A stretch of 64,000 bases of DNA from Cladopsammia gracilis (GCA_022457155.1 JAJGOT010000155.1:996001-1060000), one strand, 5' to 3'. Counted from the first letter of the stretch, positions 10,700-22,005 are shown. Notes: generated from the sequence alone by a model not told the origin. Numbers and translations are program-made.

Positions 10700-12690
10700 A
10701 TTTTGTCCAACTGTTTAGCATGCTCATTGTACTTGCCATCGTTGTCACACGTTTGAGTCTTCAGTTTCGCCTTTTAGGCCCCGCAGACCATTGTTGTTGT
10801 CGCATTTTTTTTTTTTTTTTTTTAATTATTTAGCATGCTGCGTTTGCCATCGGGGCTTTGCAGATGTTTGTTGAGACAAGTTCGAGTTTGTTCAGCATGC
10901 TGCGTTTGCCATCGGGGTTTTGCAGATGCTTTTGTCACATTTTCTATTATTTAGCATGCTGCGTTTGCCATCGGGGCTTTGCAGATGCTTGTTGTGACAA
11001 GTTTGAGTTTGTTTAGCATGCTGCGTTTGCCATCGGGGCTTTGCAGATGCTTTTGTCACATTTTCTTATTATTTAGCATGCTGCGTTTGCCATCGGGGTT
11101 TTGCAGATGCTTGTTGTGATAAGTTTGAGTTTGTTTAGCATGCTGCGTTTGCCATCGGGGTTTTGCAGATGCTTTTGTCACATTTTCTGATTATTTAGCA
11201 TGCTGCGTTTGCCATCGGGGCTTTGCAGATGCTTGTTGTGACAAGTTTGAGTTTGTTTAGCATGCTGCGTTTGCCATCGGGGCTTTGCAGATGCTTTTGT
11301 CACATTTTCTTATTATTTAGCATGCTGCGTTTGCCATCGGGGTTTTGCAGATGCTTGTTGTGATAAGTTTGAGTTTGTTTAGCATGCTGCGTTTGCCATC
11401 GGGGTTTTGCAGATGCTTTTGTCACATTTTCTGATTATTTAGCATGCTGCGTTTGCCATCGGGGCTTTGCAGATGCTTGTTGTGACAAGTTTGAGTTTGT
11501 TTAGCATGCTGCATTTGCCATCGGGGCTTTGCAGATGCTTTTGTCACATTTTCTTATTATTTAGCATGCTGCGTTTGCCATCGGGGTTTTGCAGATGCTT
11601 GTTGTGATAAGTTTGAGTTTGTTTAGCATGCTGCGTTTGCCATCGGGGTTTTGCAGATGCTTTTGTCACATTTTCTGATTATTTAGCATGCTGCGTTTGC
11701 CATCGGGGCTTTGCAGATGCTTGTTGTGACAAGTTTGAGTTTGTTTAGCATGCTGCGTTTGCCATCGGGGCTTTGCAGATGCTTTTGTCACATTTTCTTA
11801 TTATTTAGCATGCTGCGTTTGCCATCGGGGTTTTGCAGATGCTTGTTGTGACAAGTTTGAGTTTGTTTAGCATGCTGCGTTTCCCATCGGGGTTTTGCAG
11901 ATGCTTTTGTCACATTTTCTGATTATTTAGCATGCTGCGTTTGCCATCGGGGTTTTGCAGATGCTTGTTGTGATAAGTTTGAGTTTGTTTAGCATGCTGC
12001 GTTTGCCATCGGGGTTTTGCAGATGCTTTTGTCACATTTTCTGATTATTTAGCATGCTGCGTTTGCCATCGGGGTTTTGCAGATGCTTGTTGTGACAAGT
12101 TTGAGTTTGTTTAGCATGCTGCGTTTGCCATCGGGGTTTTGCAGATGCTTTTTGTCACATTTTCTAATTATTTAGCATGCTGCGTTTGCCATCGGGGCTT
12201 TGCAGATGCTTATTGGGACAAGTTTGAGTTTCTTTAGCATGCTACGTTTGCCATCGGGGCTTTGCATGTAGATGCTTGTTTGTTGCATGTTATAATTGTT
12301 TAGCATGCTTTGTTTCCCATCGGGGCTTTGCAGATGCTTGTTATGACAAGGTTGAGTTTGTTTAGCATTGGGGCTTTGTATATGCTTGTTTGTCACATGT
12401 TTGAATTGTTTGCCATGCTGTGTTTGCCTTCGGGGCTTTGCAGATGCTCGTCGTGGCAAGTTTGAGTTTGTCTAGCATGCTGCGCTTTGCCATCGGGGCC
12501 TTGCTTATACTTGTTCTGACATGCTGCACGGAATGTGTTTGCAGTATGCTGCACTTTGCCATCGGCCTCTTGTTGTGAGTGTTTGCTTGTCATCATGCCT
12601 TTTGCCATTAAGTTTTGCAGATGCTTCTTTGTCACTTGTTCAGGTGTTTCACCTTCGGCGCTTTACATATGCTCCCTTGTTTCGCTTTTA
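10700..12690. repeat. satellite array, 62/60-bp monomers in a 244-bp higher-order unit
   Basis: About 27 monomers each contain TAGCATGCTGCGTTTGCCATC, GGGGCTTTGCAGATGCTT and a variable tail. Start points at 10893, 10952, 11014, 11074, 11136 and 11196 show alternating lengths of about 62 and 60 bp. Long monomers end TTGTGACAAGTTTGAGTTTG; short ones end TTTGTCACATTTTC. Four monomers make a 244-bp unit: the CTTATTATTT variant recurs at 11074, 11318, 11562 and 11806. Monomers degrade at both edges, as usual for unequal crossing-over. Antisense ORFs through it are repeat translations. Confidence 0.9.
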
Positions 12691-13128
12691 GCTATACTTT
12701 TTTTTTTTATCTTTTTCTTCTTTCTCCTTTCGATGATAGTCTTGAAGGGAGTCTAATTCCCTACTCGGATTACCGGGGCCAAGGCTGTCATCTCTCAGGC
12801 TCTCTTTTATCTTTTCCTTATCTATGTCTCTGTTACCTTTCAGTCTTCTTTGCGCCTTCTCAATGAAAGGAGTTTTGACTTTCATCAGTGGGAGATGTCT
12901 AAATTTTGATCCTACTGCCGTTTCCCCTAACGTAGTGTCATGGGTTGATACAACCGGAAGTCTCACTCCCGTCCAAGCCTGGGAGATGACAGTTAATGGC
13001 CATGTGTCAGGGACGTTCCGTTTTGCGTTTTGGGTTTTGGGTGTTTCGTCTTTTGGGGGTTTTGTTGAGTTTTGGGGGTATTTTGGAGGTGTATAATGTA
13101 TATCTGCGAGGTTGCTTGTGGGCTTGTT
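12691..13128. other. interior of split-repeat element between satellite and B1
   Basis: T-rich, then unique sequence, with a GTTTTGGG-rich run at 13020-13085. No gene recognised. Confidence 0.4.
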
Positions 13129-13459
13129 GCGACAGCTGACCCCAATCTAAATCCGCATAAGCATGAGGGAGAGCGCCGCAAATAGATTACTATTTGTCAG
13201 CGGTCGCCCTCAGAGCGTATATAAGGATTGAGATTACTTCACTCGCCCTCTTTTCGCGCCAGTCTGGCGGCTCAGTCCGCCACGGTTTGCTCGTCCTTTA
13301 TGTTTTCATCCCTCTCTCTGCTTTCCTCGCTGTCGACTTTCGGTAATAGTTTTTCCCGCCCTCCCAACCCATTTGCTACTTACTTGTCTACCTTAAGCGA
13401 CAGCTGACCCCAATCTAAATCCGCATAAGCATGAGGGAGAGCGCCGCAAATAGATTACT
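13129..13459 (+). repeat. B1-A2-B2 right terminal repeats
   Basis: B1 (13129-13191) and B2 (13397-13459) are identical 63-mers starting GCGACAGCTGACCCC and ending AATAGATTACT. A2 (13192-13264) follows B1 without a gap and equals A1. The B1-A2 junction would represent the joined ends of a circular intermediate. Base-perfect identity of both pairs implies a young insertion. Confidence 0.8.
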
Positions 13460-13955
13460 AATTTCATTGGACCTCTGTATCACGCAGCTCTATTGTTTTC
13501 AGGGCTAGGGTCCATTGTTGTGTTGTTTGTTCTATTGTTTTCTTAGCAAATGAGAGAAGACCTTGTAAGAGCTGCGTACTGCCCCATTTAATCAACAATT
13601 CAAAAACTCATCAATAATTCATGAGCATATCAGCTAATCACACGACGCAAATCGATCACGTGTATGAACCTTTATGAATGTGCAAACAATGCAATTATTG
13701 CTTAATTTTTAATGAGAATGATTTTAAAATGATCACCGTGATATTTATATAAAGAATACCAATATGGGTAGTCATTGTTAAGGATTCTTAGTACAACAAA
13801 TGGTGACTTTAATATTTTTTGTTCAGTACTGTTTTACGAAATCTAATCTTTTGCACATGCTTTTGAAAGAATGTTTTTGAAGCCGTTCAAAAAACTCGCA
13901 GTACGTGTATTATCAGGTGTAGAAACTCTCGGCTTCGCCTCGAGTTTTTGTAAGG

Positions 13956-14096
13956 GTTAGACAATGAACGCGAGTGTTCTATGGGATATAGTGCCTTGAG
14001 CATACATAGAAGGCCAAGAGGGTGTAGCCCGAGTGGCACTTCTATCTAATGCGAGAGGTGCTATATCCCATAGGACACGAGCGTTCATTGTCTAAC
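13956..14096. repeat. palindromic hairpin repeat
   Basis: GTTAGACAATGAACGCGAGTG and the following TATGGGATATAG return inverted as CTATATCCCATAGG...CGTTCATTGTCTAAC. The arms are about 45 bp around a loop of about 50 bp. Confidence 0.7.
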
Positions 14097-14964
14097 CGTC
14101 TTAGAAAATGGTCATATCCGCGAAGAAACCATATTTTATACAGATTGTGCAGATTTATGCAGCGTATTTTAATTGTGTCATTCACACTTGGGAATCACGT
14201 TATTTTGTTTTGAATGTCGCCGTAATGTTGGTAGAATTTTACGAATAACAATGCTTTTCTTTCTTTGGAGCTTTGTTTATTCTTTGTTGTTTTGATGGCT
14301 CATTTGCTCCGGCTATGAGCCAGTATACAGAGCTCGAGGAACTTGAGGCTGTCCTTGCCACTCAAGAGTTACTTGCTTTTGAGAGCATAGACATATCCAA
14401 GTGCTTGGGGGCCCAAAAATTTGGGCGATATTCCAAATTTTGTGGAAGACTTTTAGTCACACATTGTTCTCTTCAAACAGCTTCATTTTGTTAGAGTTGT
14501 AAGCCCCTTAGCTCCTTTCTTTGATCAGCAAGAACCCAATATGCCCATGAAACTGAGTTCTGTAAGGTGCCAAAGACATTTTTTGTAAATATCTTTATCA
14601 GGATTGCAGTAAGGACAGTTGTTTTGGGCCATCTACTGATGCTAGCACATCAAGACTGGTCAGTGAGATATAGTGTCTGCAAATTAGAAAATTTGATCTT
14701 CTGTGTTTCAGTAACAAAAACCCAGCTAGAGAATGGAATTTGTAAGGTGTGGAAAACATTTTTTCGGTAGTTTCTTGGTGTTGCGGATGGTGTGATCACC
14801 AAATGACGTAAAACAAAAGATTCAAGACACTGAACAATACCCACACCACAACACAAAAGCTAACCAACAATGGCTTCCGCAACACCAAGAAACACCCATT
14901 TTTTCTTCTTTGCTATTAGGATGGTAATGTTTAGAGTGCATCACGCATTTCTTCCATTGCAAGT
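14097..14964. other. region upstream of the CUE-HECT gene, no certain exon
   Basis: An ATG at 14315 opens a short acidic frame (MSQYTELEELEAVLATQELL), which could be a 5' exon of the downstream gene, but no matching splice donor is clear. A small inverted repeat (GTTTCTTGGTGTTGCGGA / TCCGCAACACCAAGAAAC) lies at about 14769-14894. Confidence 0.3.
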
Positions 14965-15082
14965 ATGGCACCACAGTCATCCCTATGTACTAATATTGCC
15001 GGCTTATCTACTGCTGCTGGACCAAGCACAGCAAGACCCGAGCAGTCAACAATTAATTTTCCTCACCAGAATATTAGAATCA
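14965..15082 (+). CDS. CUE-HECT gene, N-terminal exon
   Basis: Opens with ATG at 14965 in the context TTGCAAGT-ATG and is rich in Ser, Thr and Pro. It ends at a near-consensus donor (ATCA|GTAAGT). The one-base overhang joins in frame to the next exon. Whether the ATG is the true start or an internal Met after a splice acceptor at 14963 is open. Confidence 0.55.
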
Positions 15083-15848
15083 GTAAGTTCAGGCTGGATG
15101 TGTGGAACTGTGCTTGTGTACCACTGGGTTGAATACAGACATATCATACCAAAAAAATATTCATTAGCTTTAAGGTGATTCCTTAGTATTGCACTGCGCA
15201 TCCTTACTGCGCAGAATTTTACGCATGATAAGCGTGCGCAAACTGTGTTTTTCGTGCGCACCAAAAAAAGGTTGGTTGTTTTCTGTGCAGTCTTGCTTGC
15301 ATAAGACATGAATCGTCTCTTTGTTTACTGAAAACGAGTATGGTGACCTACAATTTTTTTCTTAGTAATTTGAGTGTAGCCAACACCAACTTTCTGTAAA
15401 ATGAATAATAGACCAATTTCTACGAGGGAAAATTGTATTATTGGAAAAGTGAACTTTGCCAATACTCGTAATTGCCTAGAGGCTACTGCATGCTTGAAAC
15501 GTATTTAAGCATGCATGTGTATATTCAATGTCTTGCTGCTTTTACACGAATATGCGGATCCCCCTTTCTTATTTCAAAAATTAAATTCCCTTGAGATAAA
15601 CAATCAAATGGCAAAGTTTGAAGCAGCAGTTCTATTTCTAGGGAATCACCTTAAAAGAATGCAGCAGGTAGCCTATTGTTCAGGTTTTAAGCCAGGAGCT
15701 AATTTTTAGGTCTGATAATGAGGACAAAGTGTACATGTAAATATTACACACAGAGTGTATTGCAAAGTGTATTGCTTACGTTTTGTTATTGTTTTGCGTT
15801 TCAAGATTGTTAAACTTACTAAAAATAACTCTTTATACTGCAAATTGT

Positions 15849-16041
15849 GTGGTTCCAGAAAATATCCATACCCACCTCCCCTCCCAAGGATGGTCATTGG
15901 AAATTCCGAGGGGGAGGGGGTCTCAAAACCCAAAATTTTTAAAAGAAAAGTATGAAGCAGAACTGTAAATTCCTGGGGGGTGGGAGTGTTCAAACCAAAA
16001 AAAACATCCTTTGGGGAGGTATGGATATTTTCTGGAACCAC
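15849..16041. mobile_element. 193-bp MITE with 24-bp perfect inverted ends
   Basis: GTGGTTCCAGAAAATATCCA and the next four bases at 15849-15872 are repeated exactly inverted at 16018-16041. The interior is G/C-run rich and non-coding. It sits in the first identified intron of the CUE-HECT gene. I could not define a target-site duplication with confidence. Confidence 0.85.
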
Positions 16042-16314
16042 GTGTACACATTGTTAATCAAGATTTTTCTTTAAAAATGGCCATACGCAGGTTTCCTGTC
16101 TAGCTGCCTGGAGTGGGTGAAGAAATGTTATAAATTAGAGCAACATCTGATAACGTCATCAGTCAGATAAAGAGTTGATCTGCATGTCAGAACTGAATTT
16201 CAAGTTATTGCTCAGTAATTTTTAAGGAAAAATGCATAGTTCCTTAGTTAAAAAAATTAATGTCCACATTTTCAGTTTACAAATTACAATGACCTCTCCA
16301 TCTTGTTCACCTAG

Positions 16315-16512
16315 GAGATCTTAGTCCCAGATGTTTGCATGGAAGTGCTAATACTATTCAGTCAACATCTGGATATGATTCTGAATAAAGGAAACTTGAA
16401 ACACTGAAAGAAATGTTCCCAGACAACAATGATGAAGAAATTTATCAGGCTCTCAGACAAGCTCACTTTGAAGTACGAGGGGCTGTCAACAACCTTTTAT
16501 TTGGTTTAAGAG
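16315..16512 (+). CDS. CUE-HECT gene, CUE exon with in-frame stop
   Basis: Between acceptor CACCTAG and donor AGAG|GTATGC. After the stop at 16386-16388 the frame reads LKEMFPDN...IYQAL......VRGAVNNLLFGL. This is a good CUE motif: the MFP turn, spaced hydrophobics and a terminal di-Leu, as in short ubiquitin-binding domains. The frame before the stop (RDLSPRCLHGS...) also joins in phase to the upstream exon, so the TAA truly interrupts the gene. An A-to-T change from AAA would explain it. Confidence 0.65.
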
Positions 16513-16893
16513 GTATGCCTCTTTCTGTACCTGAGTGTCTGCCCAATTGGGTTGCTTCGTTGGGTTAATTAATTGTTGCTGGGTATGTGCCACTGGCCTC
16601 TCAGTACCCCCACCCCACGATAGATTGGGAGGCAAAGGAAAGACCCTCGGCATCTTTAAGCCGTTTTTGGGCAAGAACAGAATGTTGCGGCCCACGTTTA
16701 TTAAATCGTGAAGTGATGCATTGCTCAGGACAACTTTTTTTAATACCAGTCAGAATTTTCCTATTGCCAAAATCCTGAAAATCTGCAAACCCATTGTAGT
16801 AATCCTGGCAATGCCACACCATTATCATCAATCCATTCATGATTATGGAACCCAACATTTTAATGATTTTTTAATTTTGTTTTGTTTACACAG

Positions 16894-17468
16894 CAACTAA
16901 CGATGAGAGTATGTCAAGTGATGAAGATCAGTGGACTGCCCCTTTGGCATCCTCAGCAATAGTAAAAGTTGAGGATGCTTTATCCTCTCTGAACAGTTTT
17001 ACTACCCAAGCGGTGAAACGATTTGGTTGTGAGATTGATTTAGAAGTAGACAAGGAAAATGACCTTCTAAAGCAAATGCTGCGGAAATATAAAAATCCCG
17101 GGTTTGATGTAACTCGGCCACTGTGTGTTGAATTTGGTGGTGAAGCAGGAGTTGATGCAGGTGGTGTAACGAGAGAATTTTTTCACTTGTTAATGGAAAG
17201 GTTGAAAAAGCAAGGGGTTTCAATAAATTTGTTTGAGGGTCAGGTGGGGCATCTAGTTCCAATTAACAACTACGATGTTTTGTCAGGCGGCTTGTTTGTG
17301 CAGGCTGGCAAGATGATACTGCACTCTATTCTCAACGACTGCCATGGTGTTCCTGGGCTCTCCCCAGCTGTTGTGTCATACCTGATAAGTGGAACGAGGG
17401 ATGCAGCAGTAGCTCATGTATGCGTTGAGGACATCCCAGATCCTGTTTTAGCAGAACACTTAACAAAG
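16894..17468 (+). CDS. CUE-HECT gene, HECT N-lobe exon
   Basis: Exon from acceptor TTTACACAG to donor AAAG|GTTTGT, open throughout. It starts with an acidic Ser/Asp linker (SMSSDEDQWT), then the HECT N-lobe opening (LCVEFGGEAGVDAGGVTREFF), a hallmark of HECT ligases. The strings GLFVQAGKMILHSIL and GVPGLSPAVVSYLISG follow, as in G2E3-type proteins. The phase-0 end joins exactly to the next exon. Confidence 0.85.
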
Positions 17469-18819
17469 GTTTGTTAAATCTGACTAGAAATTCCATTTGC
17501 TATTGCATAAAAAGACAAAATGTTAAGAAGTAATATACATTTAATGCCTATGTTGTATGCGCTGGAAATGGTAATTCTGTGGTTCCAGGTTTGAATCCTC
17601 CTCCAGCCACTGGATGGATCTGTCTTTGGTAGCACCAAATTCAAATCCTACACGCTTTACATATACCCACTCATCTGCCTCCTTCCAATTGGGATTTTTA
17701 ATCACGTTATTTTCATTTAATTGTTTCCTTTGTTTCAGTGGCATGCCTGGAAACTAAGTGCATGACCACGATATTATTAATTTTATTGCTGGCGAGCCTT
17801 AGCAAGCCACGGCCAGCACACTATTTCAGAAGGTCAGCAGTGTTACTTAACATATAAGCCTTGAAAATTCGAGATCTTTTTTGGACAGATTCTGGCATGT
17901 ACAGTTTGGCTTTTCATTACATGACGTCACAATCAATGTTTTAACGATTTGTTGTCAAATTTCATTAATGAGCAATTGGTTAATTCATTACGTCACGTCA
18001 CGTTACGTCACGTCACGATGCGTATTTGACTCTGCACGTCTAGCCTTGCTATTTACAAGCAGTTAAAAGGTGAGTGCGGCAAGGTAACGGTAAATAAGAC
18101 CATCTTCACAGATATTCGTGGAAGGTGAATTAAAAAACAAATCTGGCGTTAAAGAAAAGGGCTTTAAGGGAAAGAATAAGGTTACTTACTGGCTCATTAA
18201 AGCTGAATCTTGGACCATTGAGTCAACAAGAAAAAGTCTTTCGCTTTAGGTTACCAACTGGCCTGTTGAGGCTAAATGTTTGACCGTCATTTTGTTATCT
18301 TATATCTCTGTAATCAGACAATACATCGGTCAATTTTCAGCATCTGTGTCCTCTACCCCAATAACCAGCACTCACTTTCCTTTAATAAGGATATATTACT
18401 TACTTATTTATTCTCTTTGGGCCCACGCGGACTCTTGAGGCCGGGATAAGGATATATTGAAATAAGGAAATATTTATTTGTTCAAAATAAGGATATATTG
18501 AACAACTTGTTATCCAAGAGTAAAATTATTACCCATCTTATGACTAAGAGGGAATAGAGAGTTATTTTCTTAGCACTGACAATCTTGACTTTAACTTTAT
18601 TAAGTAAGCCTGTTCTAGGTATTTGGTTAGCAAACAGGTGCAGTGCAACAAATTAATGCAACATTGTGCTGCATGTCATTTCTTTGTGTCCCTTTACCAA
18701 ATGCTGCATACAGGCTTTGCACATTGGTGACCCATCTCTTAATTTCATATCATTGTACAGTTCTTAATATGTTAACACTGCTTACCATTTGAATTAATTT
18801 GTTTATCTATCTATAATAG

Positions 18820-19222
18820 CTCCTTAGCTGTGGAGAGGAACAGTTGCCAGCATTTACAGACCTAAATAGCCCACATGATATTTCAGAGCTTCTAATGTCA
18901 GCTGGTTTTCCTCATATTACTATCAAAGAAAAGAGAAGGAACCTGGCGTATGAATGCATTCTCCTTTCCGAGGTTGTGACAAAAAGAATACCAGCCTTAG
19001 ATGACCTAAGAAGGGGATTGGGGGAAGTAAAAGTGTCTGGAGTGAGCCTTCTCAGTTTACTGGAAAGATACCCTGAACTCCAACAGAGGGTCTTTCCCAA
19101 GGACTTGGAGATCATTGATGAAAGGGAAATGGCATCACACATACAGTACGATGAAAGCAGTAATCCCTTGTGCCAACGTGCTCGCAAATTCTTTGAACAG
19201 TACATTGAGGAGCTTTTCACAG
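18820..19222 (+). CDS. CUE-HECT gene, middle HECT exon
   Basis: Starts at acceptor CTATAATAG in phase 0 (LLSCGEEQLPAFTD) and ends at donor ACAG|GTGATT. It carries the linker between N- and C-lobes, with ISELLMSAGF and a long amphipathic stretch (LLSLLERYPELQQRVFP). The frame reads on into a poly-C/Pro run at 19331 only if the donor is ignored, so the exon end is well supported. Confidence 0.75.
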
Positions 19223-19330
19223 GTGATTATAGCTCAGTGCTTGAAATTTTATTTTCACAGCTGGAGATTAGCAAATGCCAACTATTCACAAATTTTATTC
19301 AAATTAACCCTTTTAAGCTTTACCCCCTCC

Positions 19331-19356
19331 CCCCTCCCCCCCCCCCCCCCCCCCCA
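19331..19356. repeat. poly-C tract in intron
   Basis: C run in the intron after the middle HECT exon, a likely replication or sequencing stutter site. Confidence 0.85.
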
Positions 19357-19485
19357 ATGCAAATGTTCATTTTTCATAAATGTACACTGTTGAAAATTGT
19401 GTTGATGAGTAAATTCTATAAATCTCTTGAACAAAACTATTAGAAAACGTTATGGTTTTGAAAGAAGTCAGTTTTTTCATAGTAA

Positions 19486-19533
19486 AGGTAGGTACCGGTA
19501 GGTAGGTAGGTAGGTAGGTAGTTAGGTAGGTAG
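19486..19533. repeat. (GGTA)n microsatellite
   Basis: Tandem GGTA units with one GTTA variant, in the same intron. Confidence 0.9.
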
Positions 19534-20138
19534 ATTGGTTGGTTAAGTCTGTGTTCTAGTTAAGAGGCCCATCAGGCCAGAGCTTATCCTGGTTTTAGTA
19601 CCATGAAGTGACTAGGAATATTTCTACTCCCCACTAGATGTTGTTTATTTCCATGTACAGCACGGAGGTAAACATAGCCTTATTTTGCAGCTCCCATTAT
19701 AGTGTTTTAATTTCAGTTATGTTGCATACCAGAAATGTACCAGGCCAAAAAGGTTTCAAAAGTTCTAGGGATGTTCAATCGATTAAAAAAGAGGGGGAGG
19801 TACAATTGTATTTACGTTAACTGGAAAAATATTGACTTAGTCCTAACAGTATGTGCCAAAATGGCATTCTAAGGGCTTAAATGGTTAAAATCCTAGAATT
19901 AAGCTAACTTGTTTTAAGAAACCATAAATCTCCAGATCCTATACCTCAGTGATGAAGCATGGGGAACTTATTTAGTTTTCTTTTTCTGAATATGCCTTTG
20001 CCTTTGCATCCTCTCTATTTTCCTTTAATGTGTGCTGAAAAATGTCACTGTGTCTATTTCTCATTACAAGTATTTCTAAAAAGTATATAGTAGTTCAACA
20101 TTCCCGTTTACTGTTTCTGTCATTGTTTCAATGAATAG

Positions 20139-20403
20139 ATGGTGCCAAAGGACAGGTAGGATTGCATGGCTTGGTTCAATTTTGGACGGGCTATCCAGCA
20201 CTACCAGTTGATGAAACAACCATTGTGCGTGTAAAGTATCAAGGGTTAAGTATCTGGCAAACAATGCTACTAAAGTGCTGGCTGAATCCACTACTTGCAA
20301 TGGAACCCTGCAAATACCAGTTGTCCATGAGCAGTACAACACGTTCAAGGAGTACATCAACAAGAGTGTACAATTTGGCAAAATAGGATTTGGAAAAGTT
20401 TGA
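20139..20403 (+). pseudogene. CUE-HECT gene, C-lobe exon with frameshifting insertion
   Basis: Begins in phase (LHGLVQFWTGYPALPVDE, the usual start of the HECT C-lobe region). AAGTAT at 20234 is repeated 14 bases later at 20248, and the intervening 14 bp shift the frame. After the insertion the expected C-lobe resumes in another frame: STTCNGTLQIP with the catalytic Cys codon at 20296-20298, and it ends FGKIGFGKV with TGA at 20401-20403. If translated as it stands the protein ends at about 20386 without the catalytic Cys. Confidence 0.75.
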
Positions 20404-22005
20404 ACACTAGGATCTTACAGCTGTGGCTTTTTCAAGAAAAAACATAAATGTAACATGTAGTGTTTTACATTTGGTAAGATAGTGTCAGTGCAGTGTCACA
20501 GTTGCCATAAGGCAGAGTTCAGTTTACATTTTTTATGGTTCGTTTGTCACATTTTATTGTGAGCCCATAAATGCTTAAAGAAGCCTCTGGTTTCACATAC
20601 ATGTTGAGTTACCATTTTATTTTATATTAGCATGTTCTTCCTAAAGGCTTTGGACATTTCAAATGTTTAGTAAATCCATGTTTTGGTATAGTTTTAAAGT
20701 TGTATTTTGTTGTACATTTCAAAAAGCACCCACATGCTGTATCTTGTACATGCAATTCCACAAACTCAAATGAATACAATGCAACAAGAAATAATAAAGT
20801 TGTGTTATAGGTTTTCTGTTTACTCGTCTATTTTAAAACTTTAGGGGGAACCTCGGCTAAAAAGGAAACTTGGTCTTGAGTTACCGGTATTTCGAGCAAC
20901 CCAGCATGAACTTACCTCAACAGCCAAGGTTCCCTTCCCAAACAAAAAGGTGTGCTTTATAGGTACATGTAATAGTTGCTGATTCATTGCAAATACTGTA
21001 CATCTCAGTACATGTATTAATATGCACTTGTATCTTGCTTTTTTAAACCCAACAAAACCAAAAAATATCAACTTTTGATTAGTAGAAAACTGATTCTTGG
21101 CTACCATTGGCAGAATAAAACTGTAAAACAGTAAAGAACAGCACATGTATGTAAACTGTAACTTTAACAAGCGATACATATAATTTTGATCTAAAAAATC
21201 AACCTAATCAACCACAATTAATGTAGTACCTGTTAATGAATGTAAACAAGGGAATATCAGTGATGCTTTCCACTGCACATATCCATATAAAATGCACCAG
21301 CTCACGAATTTTTTTTACTATATATTGTCAATATGGAGTATCTATCTTCTCATTGGCTAAGACACTAAAATTAATTCTGGTCCGAATCAGTGCAACCCAC
21401 AGATAATTCATAAATAAAATGTGTTCTGTAAAACAGTGAATTGTTTTCTCTGAAACAATTGACGAGCTTACTGAAAAACTATGCTACATGTAAATGGCTA
21501 TTTTAGACGATGCAAAGATCAAAGTTGCTGCAAGCCACTAAACTCGGAAAATGAAATATGAAAAGCACTTGAAAGTATCGAGGCCACTCAGTTTTCATTT
21601 ATCCATCAAATCAATAAACATCATCAGTACTTGGGTGAAAATAAAAACATTGAGGGTAAAAAACAAACTGATCCATCACAACTCCTAACTACGGCATGGA
21701 GATGCCGTCAACGTATAAAATTAGAATGTAGTGTGAGCTTAGGTAGTCACTTTGATTAAGCATAGTTTTGCACCAAGCTCTTCAATTATTTCATTCGGTT
21801 TTTGTGATATCTGAAATAATCGAGGGCTTAGGTGTTATCAGCTGAAGCCAATTACATTTTCCTTGCCTTTGCTTATTCTGGTCATCACAAAAACCTCATC
21901 CAATAATTGTTTATAATTCCTTGTCAGAGGCCTATTTACTACATGTACAGCATACATGTTTCCATTTGTTATTTTGGTTTTGATTTTAACATGACATGAT
22001 GTACC
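20404..22005. other. intergenic region between convergent genes
   Basis: Holds the 3' UTR of the CUE-HECT gene and a small hairpin at about 20845-20936 (GGGAACCTCGGCT / AGCCAAGGTTCCC). No further gene is seen. Confidence 0.5.
20793..20798 (+). terminator. polyadenylation signal of the CUE-HECT gene
   Basis: AATAAA, 390 bases after the C-lobe stop and followed by a GT-rich stretch, as expected for mRNA 3'-end formation. Confidence 0.5.

Larger units (their letters stand above)
10124..13459 (+). mobile_element. split-direct-repeat YR-type retroelement (PAT/Ngaro-like), non-autonomous
   Basis: Two pairs of identical repeats occur in the order A1 (10124-10196), interior, B1 (13129-13191), A2 (13192-13264), 132 bp, B2 (13397-13459). 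The 73-bp A copies and the 63-bp B copies match base for base, and B1 abuts A2 exactly. This A1...B1A2...B2 order is the split direct repeat plan of PAT- and Ngaro-type tyrosine-recombinase retrotransposons. The flanks (ending TACAACCTCT, resuming AATTTCATTGG) are the two halves of the short repeat at 985-1150, with no bases duplicated, as expected for recombinase-mediated rather than DDE or APE insertion. No reverse transcriptase or recombinase gene remains. The interior holds a decayed gag-like start and a satellite. Which autonomous element supplies the enzymes is unknown. Confidence 0.75.
14965..20403 (+). pseudogene. CUE-HECT E3 ubiquitin ligase gene, G2E3-like, probably inactive
   Basis: Five exons can be laid out with matching phases: 14965-15082, 16315-16512, 16894-17468, 18820-19222 and 20139-20403. 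They encode a Ser/Thr-rich start, a CUE-type ubiquitin-binding motif, then the N-lobe and C-lobe of a HECT domain, which passes ubiquitin through a catalytic cysteine. The layout resembles the expanded G2/M-phase-specific E3 ligase-like genes of cnidarians and fish. Two lesions are visible: an in-frame TAA at 16386 just before the CUE motif, and a 14-bp insertion at 20240-20253 that throws the C-lobe, including the catalytic Cys, out of frame. An AATAAA lies at 20793. Introns carry a MITE and microsatellites. Translation from an ATG after the TAA could still give a HECT-N protein. Further 5' exons may exist. Confidence 0.75.

Noticed and set aside
12172..12635. Minus-strand proteins with Gln/Lys-rich repeats
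   Set aside because: They are translations of the satellite; the repeat period is not kept in one frame across the array and no start or domain supports a gene.
10700..12690. CRISPR-like array
   Set aside because: The units are contiguous satellite monomers with no unique spacers, in animal nuclear DNA.
10124..13459. Reading the terminal repeats at 10.1 and 13.2 kb as LTRs of an LTR retrotransposon
   Set aside because: The left end lacks the B repeat, the right end has B1-A2-B2, there is no target-site duplication, and no primer-binding site or polypurine tract was seen. The split-repeat order fits better.
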